A stretch of 61,352 nucleotides of DNA from Gemmatimonadota bacterium (lineage in GTDB: Bacteria > Gemmatimonadota > Gemmatimonadetes > Longimicrobiales > Gaopeijiaceae), in NCBI GenBank assembly GCA_022564055.1, contig JADFMD010000006.1, positions 1 to 61,352 on the forward strand. The letters run 5' to 3'. Under the pieces are notes generated by a model. It worked only from the letters and a program-made list of their open reading frames with translations, did no database searches and was not told the DNA's origin. Shown here piece by piece: positions 16,448 to 24,626 of the stretch. How positions within the stretch are numbered: the stretch's first letter is position 1; the number at the start of each line of letters is the position of its first letter. A program made the translations under genes and the position numbers.

Positions 16448-16476
16448 GGGGTGGATGGGTGGATGGGTGGATGGGG
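16448..16476 (+). repeat. Tandem GGGTGGAT repeat forming a G-quadruplex motif
   Basis: Four G-runs (16448-16451, 16457-16459, 16465-16467 and 16473-16476) are separated by three identical TGGAT loops, a textbook G-quadruplex pattern on the plus strand. A further GGG follows at 16481. It lies 53 bases after the stop of the hypothetical gene, within the 3' untranslated region if transcribed. Confidence 0.85.
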
Positions 16477-16494
16477 ATGTGGGTGATCTCGGAA

Positions 16495-16568
16495 AGCGCC
16501 GGAGTCGATTCGAGACGCCGTGTGGTGGTGTGTTGATGAGGTGGGAAGGCGTCAAGGGCTCCGGCGCC
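16495..16568 (+). other. Nested inverted repeat, possible structured RNA
   Basis: An outer 9-bp arm (GCGCCGGAG, 16496-16504, with CTCCGGCGC, 16559-16567) encloses an inner 6-bp arm (GACGCC, 16514-16519, with GGCGTC, 16548-16553). The enclosed loop is G- and T-rich. Together with the G-quadruplex motif before it and the terminator after it, this could be a structured 3' end or a small RNA. I recognise no known RNA family. Confidence 0.4.
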
Positions 16569-16572
16569 CCGG

Positions 16573-16607
16573 CCCGGTCGACTCTTTGAGTCGACCGGGT
16601 TTTTTTT
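16573..16607 (+). terminator. Rho-independent terminator
   Basis: A 12-bp stem, CCCGGTCGACTC (16573-16584) with GAGTCGACCGGG (16588-16599), closes a TTT triloop and is followed by eight T. It ends the transcript of the helicase/hypothetical unit or of a small RNA from the spacer, just before the convergent desulfhydrase-like gene. Confidence 0.92.
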
Positions 16608-16615
16608 GACTGTGG

Positions 16616-17608
16616 CTAGAGCGCCAGGGCCGTAGGGTATCCGCCGGTATGCCAGAGGATCATCCGATCCTCCCGTGGTATGCGCCCGCTCTGGGCCCAA
16701 TCCAGCATGGCGGCGGCGGTCTTGGCTGTATACGCGGGGTCGAGCAGAACGCCCTCGGTTCGGCCGAGTAGGGCAGTCGCCTCCTCCGATGCATCGGAAT
16801 GGATCCCGTACCCTGGGCCGACGTAGTCGTCAGTGGGGTGGAGCAGCCCCGTGAGGAGTGGGGCGTGCGCTCCGAGCAGCTCACCGGCACGGGTCGCGAG
16901 ACGTTCGGTCAAATCCAGGATTTCCGCTCGGCTGATATCGGCACTCACCCCCACCAGCCTCACATCCGTTCGCTCCAGGAGTGTGAACCCCAACGCCAGG
17001 CCCGCATACGTGCCGCACGAAGAAGCCGAAACAAAGATCCAGGTGTCCCCGGCGTGGGGATGGTCGCGGAGTTGGGCGTCGATCTCGGTGGCTGCGCGCA
17101 CGTACCCCAGTGACCCGAGGGGCGTCGAGGCGCCTAGTGGGATCACCAGGGCGTGGCCCCCGTCGGCTTCGACCTCGGCGGCCACCTCGGCCATGGTCGG
17201 GTCCCGGTCCTTCTGGGTGGCGACCGGCCTTATCTCCGCTCCGAAGAGTCGATGGAGATACGCGTTTCCCTTATGGGGCGGCGGCGTGTCCCCGTTGACC
17301 ACGAGCACGCACTTCAACCCCAGGCGCGCCGCGGCCGCGGCGGTCAGTCGGGCGTGATTGGACTGGGGGCCGCCGCAGGTGATCACATGGGTGGCGCCTT
17401 TCAGGCGGTCGGGAGCGAGCTCGAACTCGAGCTTCCTCGCCTTGTTCCCGCCCAACGCGAACCCCGATTCGGCGTCCATCTTCAGCAGCACGTCCGCGGG
17501 AGTCCGGCCAAGCGTTTGGGCGAGGTTGGGTGCCTGGATCAGAGGCGTCGGTTCCCGGACAAACGAAGTGCGGGGCCACTCCTGGAGCCTGGTGAGCATG
17601 CCGTTCAA
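16616..17608 (-). CDS. PLP-dependent D-cysteine desulfhydrase / ACC deaminase family enzyme
   Basis: 330 residues, fold type II PLP enzyme. The PLP lysine lies in SGFALGGNKARKLEFELAP, followed by HVITCGGPQSNHARLTAAAAARLG with the Ser-Asn pair that distinguishes D-cysteine desulfhydrase and ACC deaminase from cysteine synthases. The stretch FVSASSCGTYAGLALGF holds the phosphate-binding loop and LDPAYTAKTAAAMLDW the C-terminal pocket. D-cysteine desulfhydrase breaks D-cysteine into pyruvate, sulfide and ammonia; ACC deaminase opens 1-aminocyclopropane-1-carboxylate. The family resemblance favours the former, or a related D-amino-acid lyase. TTG at 17608 is chosen because AGGGAGAG is well spaced; ATG at 17599 is possible. 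Confidence 0.85.
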   Translation of the reverse strand: MNGMLTRLQEWPRTSFVREPTPLIQAPNLAQTLGRTPADVLLKMDAESGFALGGNKARKLEFELAPDRLKGATHVITCGGPQSNHARLTAAAAARLGLKCVLVVNGDTPPPHKGNAYLHRLFGAEIRPVATQKDRDPTMAEVAAEVEADGGHALVIPLGASTPLGSLGYVRAATEIDAQLRDHPHAGDTWIFVSASSCGTYAGLALGFTLLERTDVRLVGVSADISRAEILDLTERLATRAGELLGAHAPLLTGLLHPTDDYVGPGYGIHSDASEEATALLGRTEGVLLDPAYTAKTAAAMLDWAQSGRIPREDRMILWHTGGYPTALAL

Positions 17609-17691
17609 CGCACTCTCCCTTCCGTCGTAGGCCCGCGTCTACGGGGGCGATGCTGTCCGGGCTCACACCCGGGCTTGCTCTGCGCCGACGG

Positions 17692-18381
17692 TCAGCGAGC
17701 GGGAGCTGGAACCACGAAGATCCCGTCGGCGAGGTCGGAACCGATGACCTCCTCGTCCCCTCGAATCCCGACGGATACCGTCGTGGGTCCGTCGAAGGGC
17801 TCTCTCTCCTGGACGGTGATCCGAACTCCCGGCACCAGGCCCAACGTCTCGAGATAACGAAGGCGGACAGGGTCTTCATCCTGCACGGCGCGGATCTGGA
17901 CGGGCACACCGGGAGCCACTTCGTTGAGGGTCACGAAATGAGAAACCTCGATTTCGCCGGATGGAGTGGGGATGGGAGCACCGTGCGGGTCGTGGCTCGG
18001 GTGTTCGAGTATGGCGGCCATGCGATCGATCAACGCGTCGGAGGCAGCATGCTCCAAACGCTCGGCCTCCTGATGGACCTCCTCCCAGGAGTAGCCAAGA
18101 TGTAGGTGCAGATAGGTTTCGAGGATCCGGTGTCTCCGGATGATCCGCAGTGCTTCGCGCGATCCCGCCTCGGTGAGCCGAACTCCATGGTATCGGAGGT
18201 GCTCCAGGTAGCCGCACTCGGCGAGACGTTTGACCATTCCGGTGACGGAGGCCGGTTGTACATCTAGGTTCTCAGCAAGCGCGCTCGTCGAGGCGGACTC
18301 CTCTCTTTCGGTGAGCGTGTATATGGCCTTCAGGTAGTCTTCTACCGAGCGGGTAAGGCGGGGTTGTCGCGAGTTGCTCAT
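17692..18381 (-). CDS. DtxR/MntR-family metal-dependent transcriptional regulator
   Basis: 229 residues in the three-domain DtxR order. The N-terminal winged helix is RSVEDYLKAIYTLTEREE and LAENLDVQPASVTGMVKRLAE (about 10-55). The metal-binding dimerisation domain is REALRIIRRHRILETYLHLHLGY, then EEVHQEAERLEHAASD with the E..H metal ligands. The C-terminal SH3/FeoA-like domain is VAPGVPVQIRAVQDEDPVRLRYLETLGLVPGV. It represses metal-uptake genes when bound to Fe(II) or Mn(II). No transporter is adjacent; ferritin lies 12 kb away. The gene diverges from apaG. Confidence 0.93.
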   Translation of the reverse strand: MSNSRQPRLTRSVEDYLKAIYTLTEREESASTSALAENLDVQPASVTGMVKRLAECGYLEHLRYHGVRLTEAGSREALRIIRRHRILETYLHLHLGYSWEEVHQEAERLEHAASDALIDRMAAILEHPSHDPHGAPIPTPSGEIEVSHFVTLNEVAPGVPVQIRAVQDEDPVRLRYLETLGLVPGVRITVQEREPFDGPTTVSVGIRGDEEVIGSDLADGIFVVPAPAR

Positions 18382-18488
18382 GTATAAACATGGGACCCCT
18401 CACCCAGCGTGGGAAGGCTGATGTGCGGCCTCGAGCGATCGGGGTTTGGCGATTCGCCTGGCCGGGCGGGACCCAGTAAGATGGCTTC

Positions 18489-18902
18489 ATGGACTACGAG
18501 AAAACTACCGAGGGGATTCGCGTGTCGGTTCGTCCGACCTTCTCCTTCCCGTATTCGGAGCCGGCGGATGGAAAGTTTGTCTTCACGTATCTGGTCGAAT
18601 TGGAGAACCAGAGCGAGGAGGCGGCTCAGCTTCTCTTTCGTCACTGGCACATTCACGACAGCCAAGGTGAGGATTCGGAGGTCGACGGTGAGGGCGTCCT
18701 GGGGGAACAGCCCACACTGGAGCCAGGGAAGTCGCACGTCTACCGGAGCTTTTGCGTCCTGCGGTCTCCGGTAGGCTTCATGGAGGGGTACTATACCTTT
18801 GTCCGCCCCTCAGGCGAGGAATTTCGGGTCCCCGTCCCGAGGTTCGAGCTGAGGGCTCCGTGGACGATGGGGGGAGCTGGCGAATCGGACCTGATGAATT
18901 GA
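18489..18902 (+). CDS. apaG: ApaG family protein
   Basis: 137 residues forming the ApaG immunoglobulin-like beta fold: GIRVSVRPTFSFPYSEPADG, FVFTYLVELENQSEEAAQLLFRHW, HIHDSQGEDSEVDGEGVLGEQPTLEPG and the conserved end YRSFCVLRSPVGFMEGYYTF. In enterobacteria ApaG is linked genetically to ApaH and cobalt/magnesium resistance; its biochemical role remains unclear. Here there is no ApaH or KsgA neighbour. Start at the ATG at 18489, 107 bases from the divergent DtxR gene. Confidence 0.93.
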   Translation: MDYEKTTEGIRVSVRPTFSFPYSEPADGKFVFTYLVELENQSEEAAQLLFRHWHIHDSQGEDSEVDGEGVLGEQPTLEPGKSHVYRSFCVLRSPVGFMEGYYTFVRPSGEEFRVPVPRFELRAPWTMGGAGESDLMN

Positions 18903-19024
18903 AGTCCGGACACAGTAACGGCCTCGTTTGCCCCGACGAGGCGGTCACAACGCGTTGGAAAAATCGGCAGGAAAAGCTAAGTTAAACAGCTTTGAGGGGT
19001 TACCGTCCGTCCGGGGAGGTGTAG

Positions 19025-19210
19025 TTGTCCGATTCAGTCGCTGTTGACGCCAAGCGCATACTCTTGCGCTATGGCGCCCCGATCAATCTTCTGGACGAGG
19101 TCTCGGACGAGGCTCGGATCGCCTTGGCACGTGCCATCGCCAAGACCAATCTTGCGGACCGGGAAACCCGGCTCAAAGAACTTCTGGCGGAGCAAGGGTA
19201 CGGGACCTAG
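19025..19210 (+). CDS. Hypothetical protein, 61 residues
   Basis: 61 residues, wholly helical by composition (DAKRILLRYGAPINLLDEVSDEARIALARAI, ETRLKELLAEQGYG). It has no known family, signal or membrane segment. The start is a TTG at 19025 with GGGGAGGTG about 6 bases upstream, which is strong evidence that it is translated. The stop overlaps that of the convergent M16 peptidase gene by four bases. Confidence 0.6.
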   Translation: MSDSVAVDAKRILLRYGAPINLLDEVSDEARIALARAIAKTNLADRETRLKELLAEQGYGT

Positions 19211-21972
19211 GGCAGGGCCGGAGGCTCCACCCCCGCGAAGTCCCCGGCTTTGACGAACGTCATCTTGCTCAGATCGAGATGGCGGCGTACCGCAGCGTTG
19301 ACGTCCTCCACCGTCAGATCTTGGACCCGGTCCTCGAATTCGGATTCCCACAGAAGGGTCCGGCCGAAGTACAACCCCTGGGTGAGCATGCTCACCAAGC
19401 TGCCGTCCTGTGCGCGGGCAAGCTCCCGAGACTGTAGATAACCCAGCTTCGCAAGGCTCAACTCGTCTTCCGCGAACCCGTCGTCGAGCACCCTTTGGAT
19501 CTCCTCGCGGAGTGCCGCCTCGACTCTTTCCACGTTCTCCGGCGCCTGGATCGCGTAGGCGAAGAAGGAGCCGTTTTCGTCGATGGGATGCCCACTGATC
19601 CCGCCAGCGACGTCGTAGCTCAAACCGTCTTGTTCGCGGACACGGTCCAGGAACCGGGATTTGAGGAATCCGCCACCGATCATGTATCCGGCGAGGGTCA
19701 ATGCCGGGTAGTCGGCGTGGTCATCGCGGAGCGCCAAATTCTGCTGGATGAACAGGAAGGCGTTGGCTTTGTCCGGCGTCTCGATCTGAAGAACCTCCGC
19801 CGGTGCGTCGAAGAACTCGGTCCCGATTCGTGTGGCGGGATACGGGCTCTCCCAATCGCCGAAGGCCTCCTCGATGACGCCCCGAATCTCGTCGGGATCG
19901 AAATCACCGACCACCGCCAAGGTCCCGAGCTGCGGCCCGTAAAACTCACGGTGGAAGGCCCTCGCTTCGTCAAGCGTAACGGCTTCCAGCGCGGCTACGC
20001 TCTCATCGACGGTGGCGGTGTAGCTCGGGTGCCCCGGCGGCGCGGGGTTCATGTGCCGTCCCAACGCGGTTTGGGCCAGGGAGGCCGGGTCCGAGCGCCG
20101 CTGCTCCAGACCGGCGAGGCGCTGCTCCTTGAGTATCACGAACTCTGCCTCGGGGAAGGTGGGCTCCCGAACGATCTCAGCCATCAGGCGCAGCGCGTCA
20201 CCCAGGTTCTCACGAATGGTCTGGAGGTCTCCGGATGCCTGGCTAACAAAACCTCTCACGGATCCGGTGGCCTGCATCCGGTCGAGCTCGTCCTGGATCT
20301 GTTGGCGCGTATGACCGGACGAGCCCCGCATGAGCATCTGTCCGGCGATGGCTCCCGCCGTCGCGCGACCCATGAGTGCTTCCTCGTCCCCGAGGATGAC
20401 ACGGAAGCTCGCGTTCACTGTCCGACCCCTCGTGGCCTTCGGGAGGAATGCTACTTTCATGCCGTTGGTGAGCGTAAACCGGGTGGTACGTTGCTCGACA
20501 TTTGACAGTGAGGGGTCGAATGCCTCTCCAGCTGCTGTGGCCTCTCGACCCGTATATCCGTCCAGCGCGGAGGCGATGTCGGGAAGATCCGGGACTTCGG
20601 CCCGGTCCGGCTCGTCGGTGGGGTAGAAGAGGCCGACCGTGCGGTTGTCGGGCTTGAGGTACTGCGCCGCCACGCGGTTCACATCGGCCGGCACCACGGC
20701 CTCGATCCTGTCCCGGTGTAGGAAAAAGAGACGCCAATCACCCATGGCAGCCCACTCACTGAGTTGGAGGGCGATGCTCTCGGGGTTGTTGAATGTTCGT
20801 TCGAAGCCGTTGAGAATGGATGTCTTCGCTCGATCGACTTCTTCCTCGGTAGCTGGATTTCGGACAACGTCGACGAGCACCTCGTCCATCGCGGTGACCG
20901 CCACAGACAGATCGTCCTCGGTTCTCACCTGCGCGTAGGTGAGGAGGGGACCCGCCTCCCTCAGCTGGTATGAAAACGCCCCGGCCGAGGCGGCTAGTCC
21001 GGGCTCGACCAAACCTCGATACAGGCGGCCGGAGGGTTGGTCCCCGAGAACCTGGGACAGGATGTCGACGGCCGCGTAGTCCGGGTGGGAGCCCGGGGGC
21101 ACATGGTATGACATCAGCACGATCTGGACGTCGCCCACTCGGCGGAGCGTCACGGTGCGCTCCCCATCTTGGACGGGCTCCCGGGTGTAGGTCTCCCACA
21201 AAATGTCCTCACCACTGCGATCCGGGCGCGGAACGCGACCGAATTTTTCGCTGATCAACTCCAGGGCTCGGTCGGTCTCGAACTTGCCCGTTACAATGAG
21301 CAGCGCATTGTCCGGCTGGTAGTACTTTCGATAGAAGCCCTGGAGGCGGTCGATGGGGACGCCCTCAATGTCGGACCGGGCGCCGCCGACGTCCTTCCCG
21401 TAGTTGTGCCACATGTAGGCCGTGGCGAGAGCTCGCGAAACGAGGACCCCGAACGGGCTGTTTTCTCGCTGCTCGATCTCGTTCCGGACCACGGTCATCT
21501 CCGAATCCAGGTCATCCCTGGAGATGAACGAGTTGACCATACGATCCGCTTCGAGGTCCAGCGCCCACTCGAGGTTCTCGTCGGTGCTCGGGAAGGTCTC
21601 GAAGTAGTTGGTGCGATCGAACGACGTGGTGCCGTTCGGGCGTGCTCCGTGCGCCGTCAACTCCTCCATGATATTGGGGTGGTCAGGGGTTCCCTTGAAC
21701 ACGAGATGCTCGAGGAGATGCGCCATGCCGGTCTCCCCGTACCCCTCGTGCCGTGAGCCGACGAAATACGTGAGGTTGACCGTGACAGTGGGCTTGGTGG
21801 CATCGGGGAACAGGAGGAAACGCAGTCCGTTGTCGAGGCTGTACTCGGTGATCCCCTCGACCTCCGTGATCCGCGTGACTTCTTGGGCCGCGGCCGGCGT
21901 GAAGACCAGGAGGGACAAGAACGTCACCATCGTCAGACGGCGGTACACGGCTCGGATGTGACGACGGGACAT
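19207..21972 (-). CDS. Secreted M16 (insulinase) family metallopeptidase, two-unit form
   Basis: 921 residues. A signal peptide (about 1-29, ending PAAAQ) leads to the first M16 domain with the inverted zinc motif HLLEH at 85-89 in ETGMAHLLEHLVFKGTP, and the downstream glutamate in WALDLEADRMVN. M16_C domains follow, and the second half repeats the fold without HxxEH, as in pitrilysin and the large periplasmic PqqL-type proteins. It probably degrades peptides in the periplasm. The start ATG is preceded by GAGGAGGAAG; the longer in-frame reading upstream has no signal peptide. It is the last of three minus-strand genes behind the ABC-class ATPase. Confidence 0.92.
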   Translation of the reverse strand: MSRRHIRAVYRRLTMVTFLSLLVFTPAAAQEVTRITEVEGITEYSLDNGLRFLLFPDATKPTVTVNLTYFVGSRHEGYGETGMAHLLEHLVFKGTPDHPNIMEELTAHGARPNGTTSFDRTNYFETFPSTDENLEWALDLEADRMVNSFISRDDLDSEMTVVRNEIEQRENSPFGVLVSRALATAYMWHNYGKDVGGARSDIEGVPIDRLQGFYRKYYQPDNALLIVTGKFETDRALELISEKFGRVPRPDRSGEDILWETYTREPVQDGERTVTLRRVGDVQIVLMSYHVPPGSHPDYAAVDILSQVLGDQPSGRLYRGLVEPGLAASAGAFSYQLREAGPLLTYAQVRTEDDLSVAVTAMDEVLVDVVRNPATEEEVDRAKTSILNGFERTFNNPESIALQLSEWAAMGDWRLFFLHRDRIEAVVPADVNRVAAQYLKPDNRTVGLFYPTDEPDRAEVPDLPDIASALDGYTGREATAAGEAFDPSLSNVEQRTTRFTLTNGMKVAFLPKATRGRTVNASFRVILGDEEALMGRATAGAIAGQMLMRGSSGHTRQQIQDELDRMQATGSVRGFVSQASGDLQTIRENLGDALRLMAEIVREPTFPEAEFVILKEQRLAGLEQRRSDPASLAQTALGRHMNPAPPGHPSYTATVDESVAALEAVTLDEARAFHREFYGPQLGTLAVVGDFDPDEIRGVIEEAFGDWESPYPATRIGTEFFDAPAEVLQIETPDKANAFLFIQQNLALRDDHADYPALTLAGYMIGGGFLKSRFLDRVREQDGLSYDVAGGISGHPIDENGSFFAYAIQAPENVERVEAALREEIQRVLDDGFAEDELSLAKLGYLQSRELARAQDGSLVSMLTQGLYFGRTLLWESEFEDRVQDLTVEDVNAAVRRHLDLSKMTFVKAGDFAGVEPPALP

Positions 21973-22067
21973 GGCTTCCTCCTCCTCCAATCGGCAACCT
22001 CTTGGCGCCGGGAAACGGCACTCCAAGGGGCCTGCGAAAAACGGTTGTTTGACCCCGGCGCGAACTT

Positions 22068-23804
22068 TCAGCGACCGGGGCCTACGGATTCGGTAGAACA
22101 AACCTCCAGAGTACGTAGACGATTCAGCGCGGCGGCGAGTTCCATCGGACGGAATTGGGCCAGATCGCCGACGCTCCGATCGTCCAGCGCGTCCAGGCCT
22201 TCCTTCTCGATCACCTGCATAACGAGGGTCAGAATCTCGCTCACGGAACGCCGGCCGTCCATGAACCGGTCACGGGCCAGGAGCAAACCGCGGCCGACCG
22301 CGAGTGTCTGCGCGCGGGACACGAGTTGAGTGACGGCGGAGAGGGCGATCGTCTGGTCCCCGAAAACCAACGAGGGTCCGCTGAAAGCCTTGACCTCCGC
22401 TTCCCGCTTTGCGGTGCTCGGATCGACCGACGTGGGGTCCGGGTGTCGCGTCCGGAACGCCTCGATCGGTCCCGACGTCTCGGTCTCCCGCCCGGTCGGA
22501 AGCTCCGACGCTACGCGCTGGGCTTCTGCGGTCACGTCGGCGGGACGGAAATCTCGCATGGCGACGACCGTGTCGGCGACATCCAGGTAATCGCCGCTCC
22601 CGCCGAGAACGATGACGCAACTGACACGTCTCGTTTCCCAAAGAGACCGGACCCGGTCGACCAGGGGCGTGATAGGCTCGGCCTCCTTGGGGACCAGCGC
22701 CTGCATTCTCCGATCCCGGATCATGAAGTTGGTGGCCGCGGTGTCTTCGTCGATCAGCAGGGTGGTTGCCCCCGCCTCGAGCGCCTCAACGATGCCGGCG
22801 GCCTGACTCGTGGAACCGGAGGCATTGGGCGTCGAAAATGAATGCGTGTCCTGTCCTTGAGGCAGCGTGCCGATGAAGGCCGAGATGTCGACCCCCGCCA
22901 CCGATCGACCGTCCTCGGCCCTGATTTTTACCGCCGAGGAGTCGGTCACCACGGACTCCCGCCCGTCTCCATAGCAATGATTGTACACGCCCCGTTCGAT
23001 GGCCCGAAGCAGGGTGCTTTTTCCGTGATAGCCGCCCCCGACGATCAGCGTGACACCGCGGGGAATCGCCATTCCGCGAACCGTTCCGGCGTTCGGGAGC
23101 TCCACCTCCTGTGTCAGCCCGGCGGGTGTGGAAAACGGGACGGCGCTTTCCCCGAGCAGGGGTCGGTCATCCACGCCGCTCGCCCGCGCCAATTTCGCAC
23201 CATCTGCGACGAAGGCGACCCAGCCGCGTGCGCCCAACTCGGCGCGCAACGCGTCGGCGTCCTCATTGGTGAGTGCGTGTCGCAGGATGGCCTGATGTCC
23301 TACGGACCCGGCATGAAGGCTCTCACTCACTACCGCGGGAACGTCCGTGGTAAGCAGCGCGATCGCCTCATGCCCGCGTGCTCGCCGCCCCTGTGCCGGT
23401 AGCCCGATCCGGAAGCGGGCCTCCACCGTGCCGTCGTCGCGGACGATGACGGCGGTCTGCGCAAAGACCTCCTGGCCGGGAGTCTCGATCTCGATGAGGC
23501 CGCTCTTGCCGCTTCCCCGCCGAACCATGGTTTTCTGTGCGGCTTCATGGAAACGCTTGGCGAGCAGACTAGCCACCCCCAGCCTCCTCGAGGGGGAGGA
23601 GAGCACATCGTCCTCGAGCGCGGCCGCCTCCGGGGGAAGGATCACCCGCAACCGACTCGGCCGGGCAAAGGGGTCACCCTGTACGTGGTCCACATGTAGG
23701 GCGAAGTCCGGAAAGGCCCAGGTGCCTAGCAAGCCCTTGTAGGCCTTGTATCCTTGTCCGTCGATCCTGTTGAGGAAATCGACCAGGGCGTCCACGGTGT
23801 TCAT
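22068..23804 (-). CDS. Predicted ATPase of the ABC class
   Basis: 578 residues, matching the conserved ABC_ATPase (COG3044-type) family. The N-terminus (DALVDFLNRIDGQGYKAYKG, LHVDHVQGDPFARPSRLRV) and the P-loop segment TLIVGGGYHGKSTLLRAIERGVYNH are diagnostic. ASGSTSQAAGIVEALEAG occupies the signature region and TTLLIDEDTAATNFMIRD gives Walker B. There is no membrane domain, so it is a soluble ABC ATPase. The biochemical role of the family is not established. The gene lies 72 bases downstream of the membrane zinc-ribbon gene and 95 bases upstream of the M16 peptidase gene, possibly one operon. Confidence 0.92.
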   Translation of the reverse strand: MNTVDALVDFLNRIDGQGYKAYKGLLGTWAFPDFALHVDHVQGDPFARPSRLRVILPPEAAALEDDVLSSPSRRLGVASLLAKRFHEAAQKTMVRRGSGKSGLIEIETPGQEVFAQTAVIVRDDGTVEARFRIGLPAQGRRARGHEAIALLTTDVPAVVSESLHAGSVGHQAILRHALTNEDADALRAELGARGWVAFVADGAKLARASGVDDRPLLGESAVPFSTPAGLTQEVELPNAGTVRGMAIPRGVTLIVGGGYHGKSTLLRAIERGVYNHCYGDGRESVVTDSSAVKIRAEDGRSVAGVDISAFIGTLPQGQDTHSFSTPNASGSTSQAAGIVEALEAGATTLLIDEDTAATNFMIRDRRMQALVPKEAEPITPLVDRVRSLWETRRVSCVIVLGGSGDYLDVADTVVAMRDFRPADVTAEAQRVASELPTGRETETSGPIEAFRTRHPDPTSVDPSTAKREAEVKAFSGPSLVFGDQTIALSAVTQLVSRAQTLAVGRGLLLARDRFMDGRRSVSEILTLVMQVIEKEGLDALDDRSVGDLAQFRPMELAAALNRLRTLEVCSTESVGPGR

Positions 23805-23875
23805 TGAAGCCCATCCGACACCCTGAGCTGGCGCCGGTTCCAGGGTGCCCTTAGGGAGCAGAGCTGTCCTCTTTT

Positions 23876-24451
23876 TTAGTCCCCCGGCTCCTTCCACTGA
23901 AAACCTGGAGGATGCTTGGACACGAGCCAGGAGAGGTACCATGGGCGCGACGTTTCTAGTCCCTTTTCAGGGCCGGGATCCGGTTTACGGCTCATCTCCT
24001 GTCCCAACGGGAGCGTCGGCGGCTCGACGGGCTCTTCTGGGGCACGCCTCTCGAACCCGGACCAAGTGCCGCGTCGGGGTGCGCCGTCCTCGGCGCGACG
24101 GTCCGACCGCCAGTAAAATACCGGTACTTCCTCATAATTCGGATCTCCCCAGCGGAATCCGGAACCATGAGCGGCCGGCGGGTCCAGCGGACCCAGGTCG
24201 GGCCCGCGGCGTCCTGCACCCTCCCAGCCGCAGCGGGAGCACCACCGCCATTGAACCCAACGCGATAGGAATCTCAGGAGCTTTCGGAGGACCACAGGGT
24301 TGGTTGGGCCACCGCAGTGGGGGCACAGCCGCCCACGTGGGAGCGCCAGGAAAGCCACCGACGCGGTGACCAAGAGCAGCATCGAGAGGATTCCTACAAG
24401 TGAAACCAGAACGATCACGAATTCGCCCGTTGAAAAGCTGGCCAACGACAT
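23876..24451 (-). CDS. Membrane protein with zinc-ribbon motif
   Basis: 191 residues. A single N-terminal membrane helix (about 9-37, FVIVLVSLVGILSMLLLVTA) precedes a cytoplasmic zinc ribbon, CPHCGG (43-48) and CSRCGW (71-76). The remainder is proline-, arginine- and glutamate-rich and predicted to be unstructured. No family recognised. It leads the ABC_ATPase gene on the same strand, so the two may act together, which is inference. It diverges from bipA with about 175 bases between starts. Confidence 0.75.
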   Translation of the reverse strand: MSLASFSTGEFVIVLVSLVGILSMLLLVTASVAFLALPRGRLCPHCGGPTNPVVLRKLLRFLSRWVQWRWCSRCGWEGAGRRGPDLGPLDPPAAHGSGFRWGDPNYEEVPVFYWRSDRRAEDGAPRRGTWSGFERRAPEEPVEPPTLPLGQEMSRKPDPGPEKGLETSRPWYLSWLVSKHPPGFQWKEPGD

Positions 24452-24626
24452 CCCTCAAGAATACCACGGCCTCCGTGGGAGAGTCCAGCAAATCTTCCCG
24501 TGCCCGTTCCGGAGCGCTTGAGTTATCTTTCTCGGTACCGGGGGGCTATCCCCCGGAGCACCCTCACCGGGGTTCCGGTGGTCTTTCTTTCGGGTCCGAC
24601 CCTCTGAGGCATCTCCCCACGAGAGC

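Noticed and set aside
19495-20505. 336-codon open frame on the plus strand
   Set aside because: It mirrors the M16 peptidase; its sequence is not protein-like and has no ribosome site.
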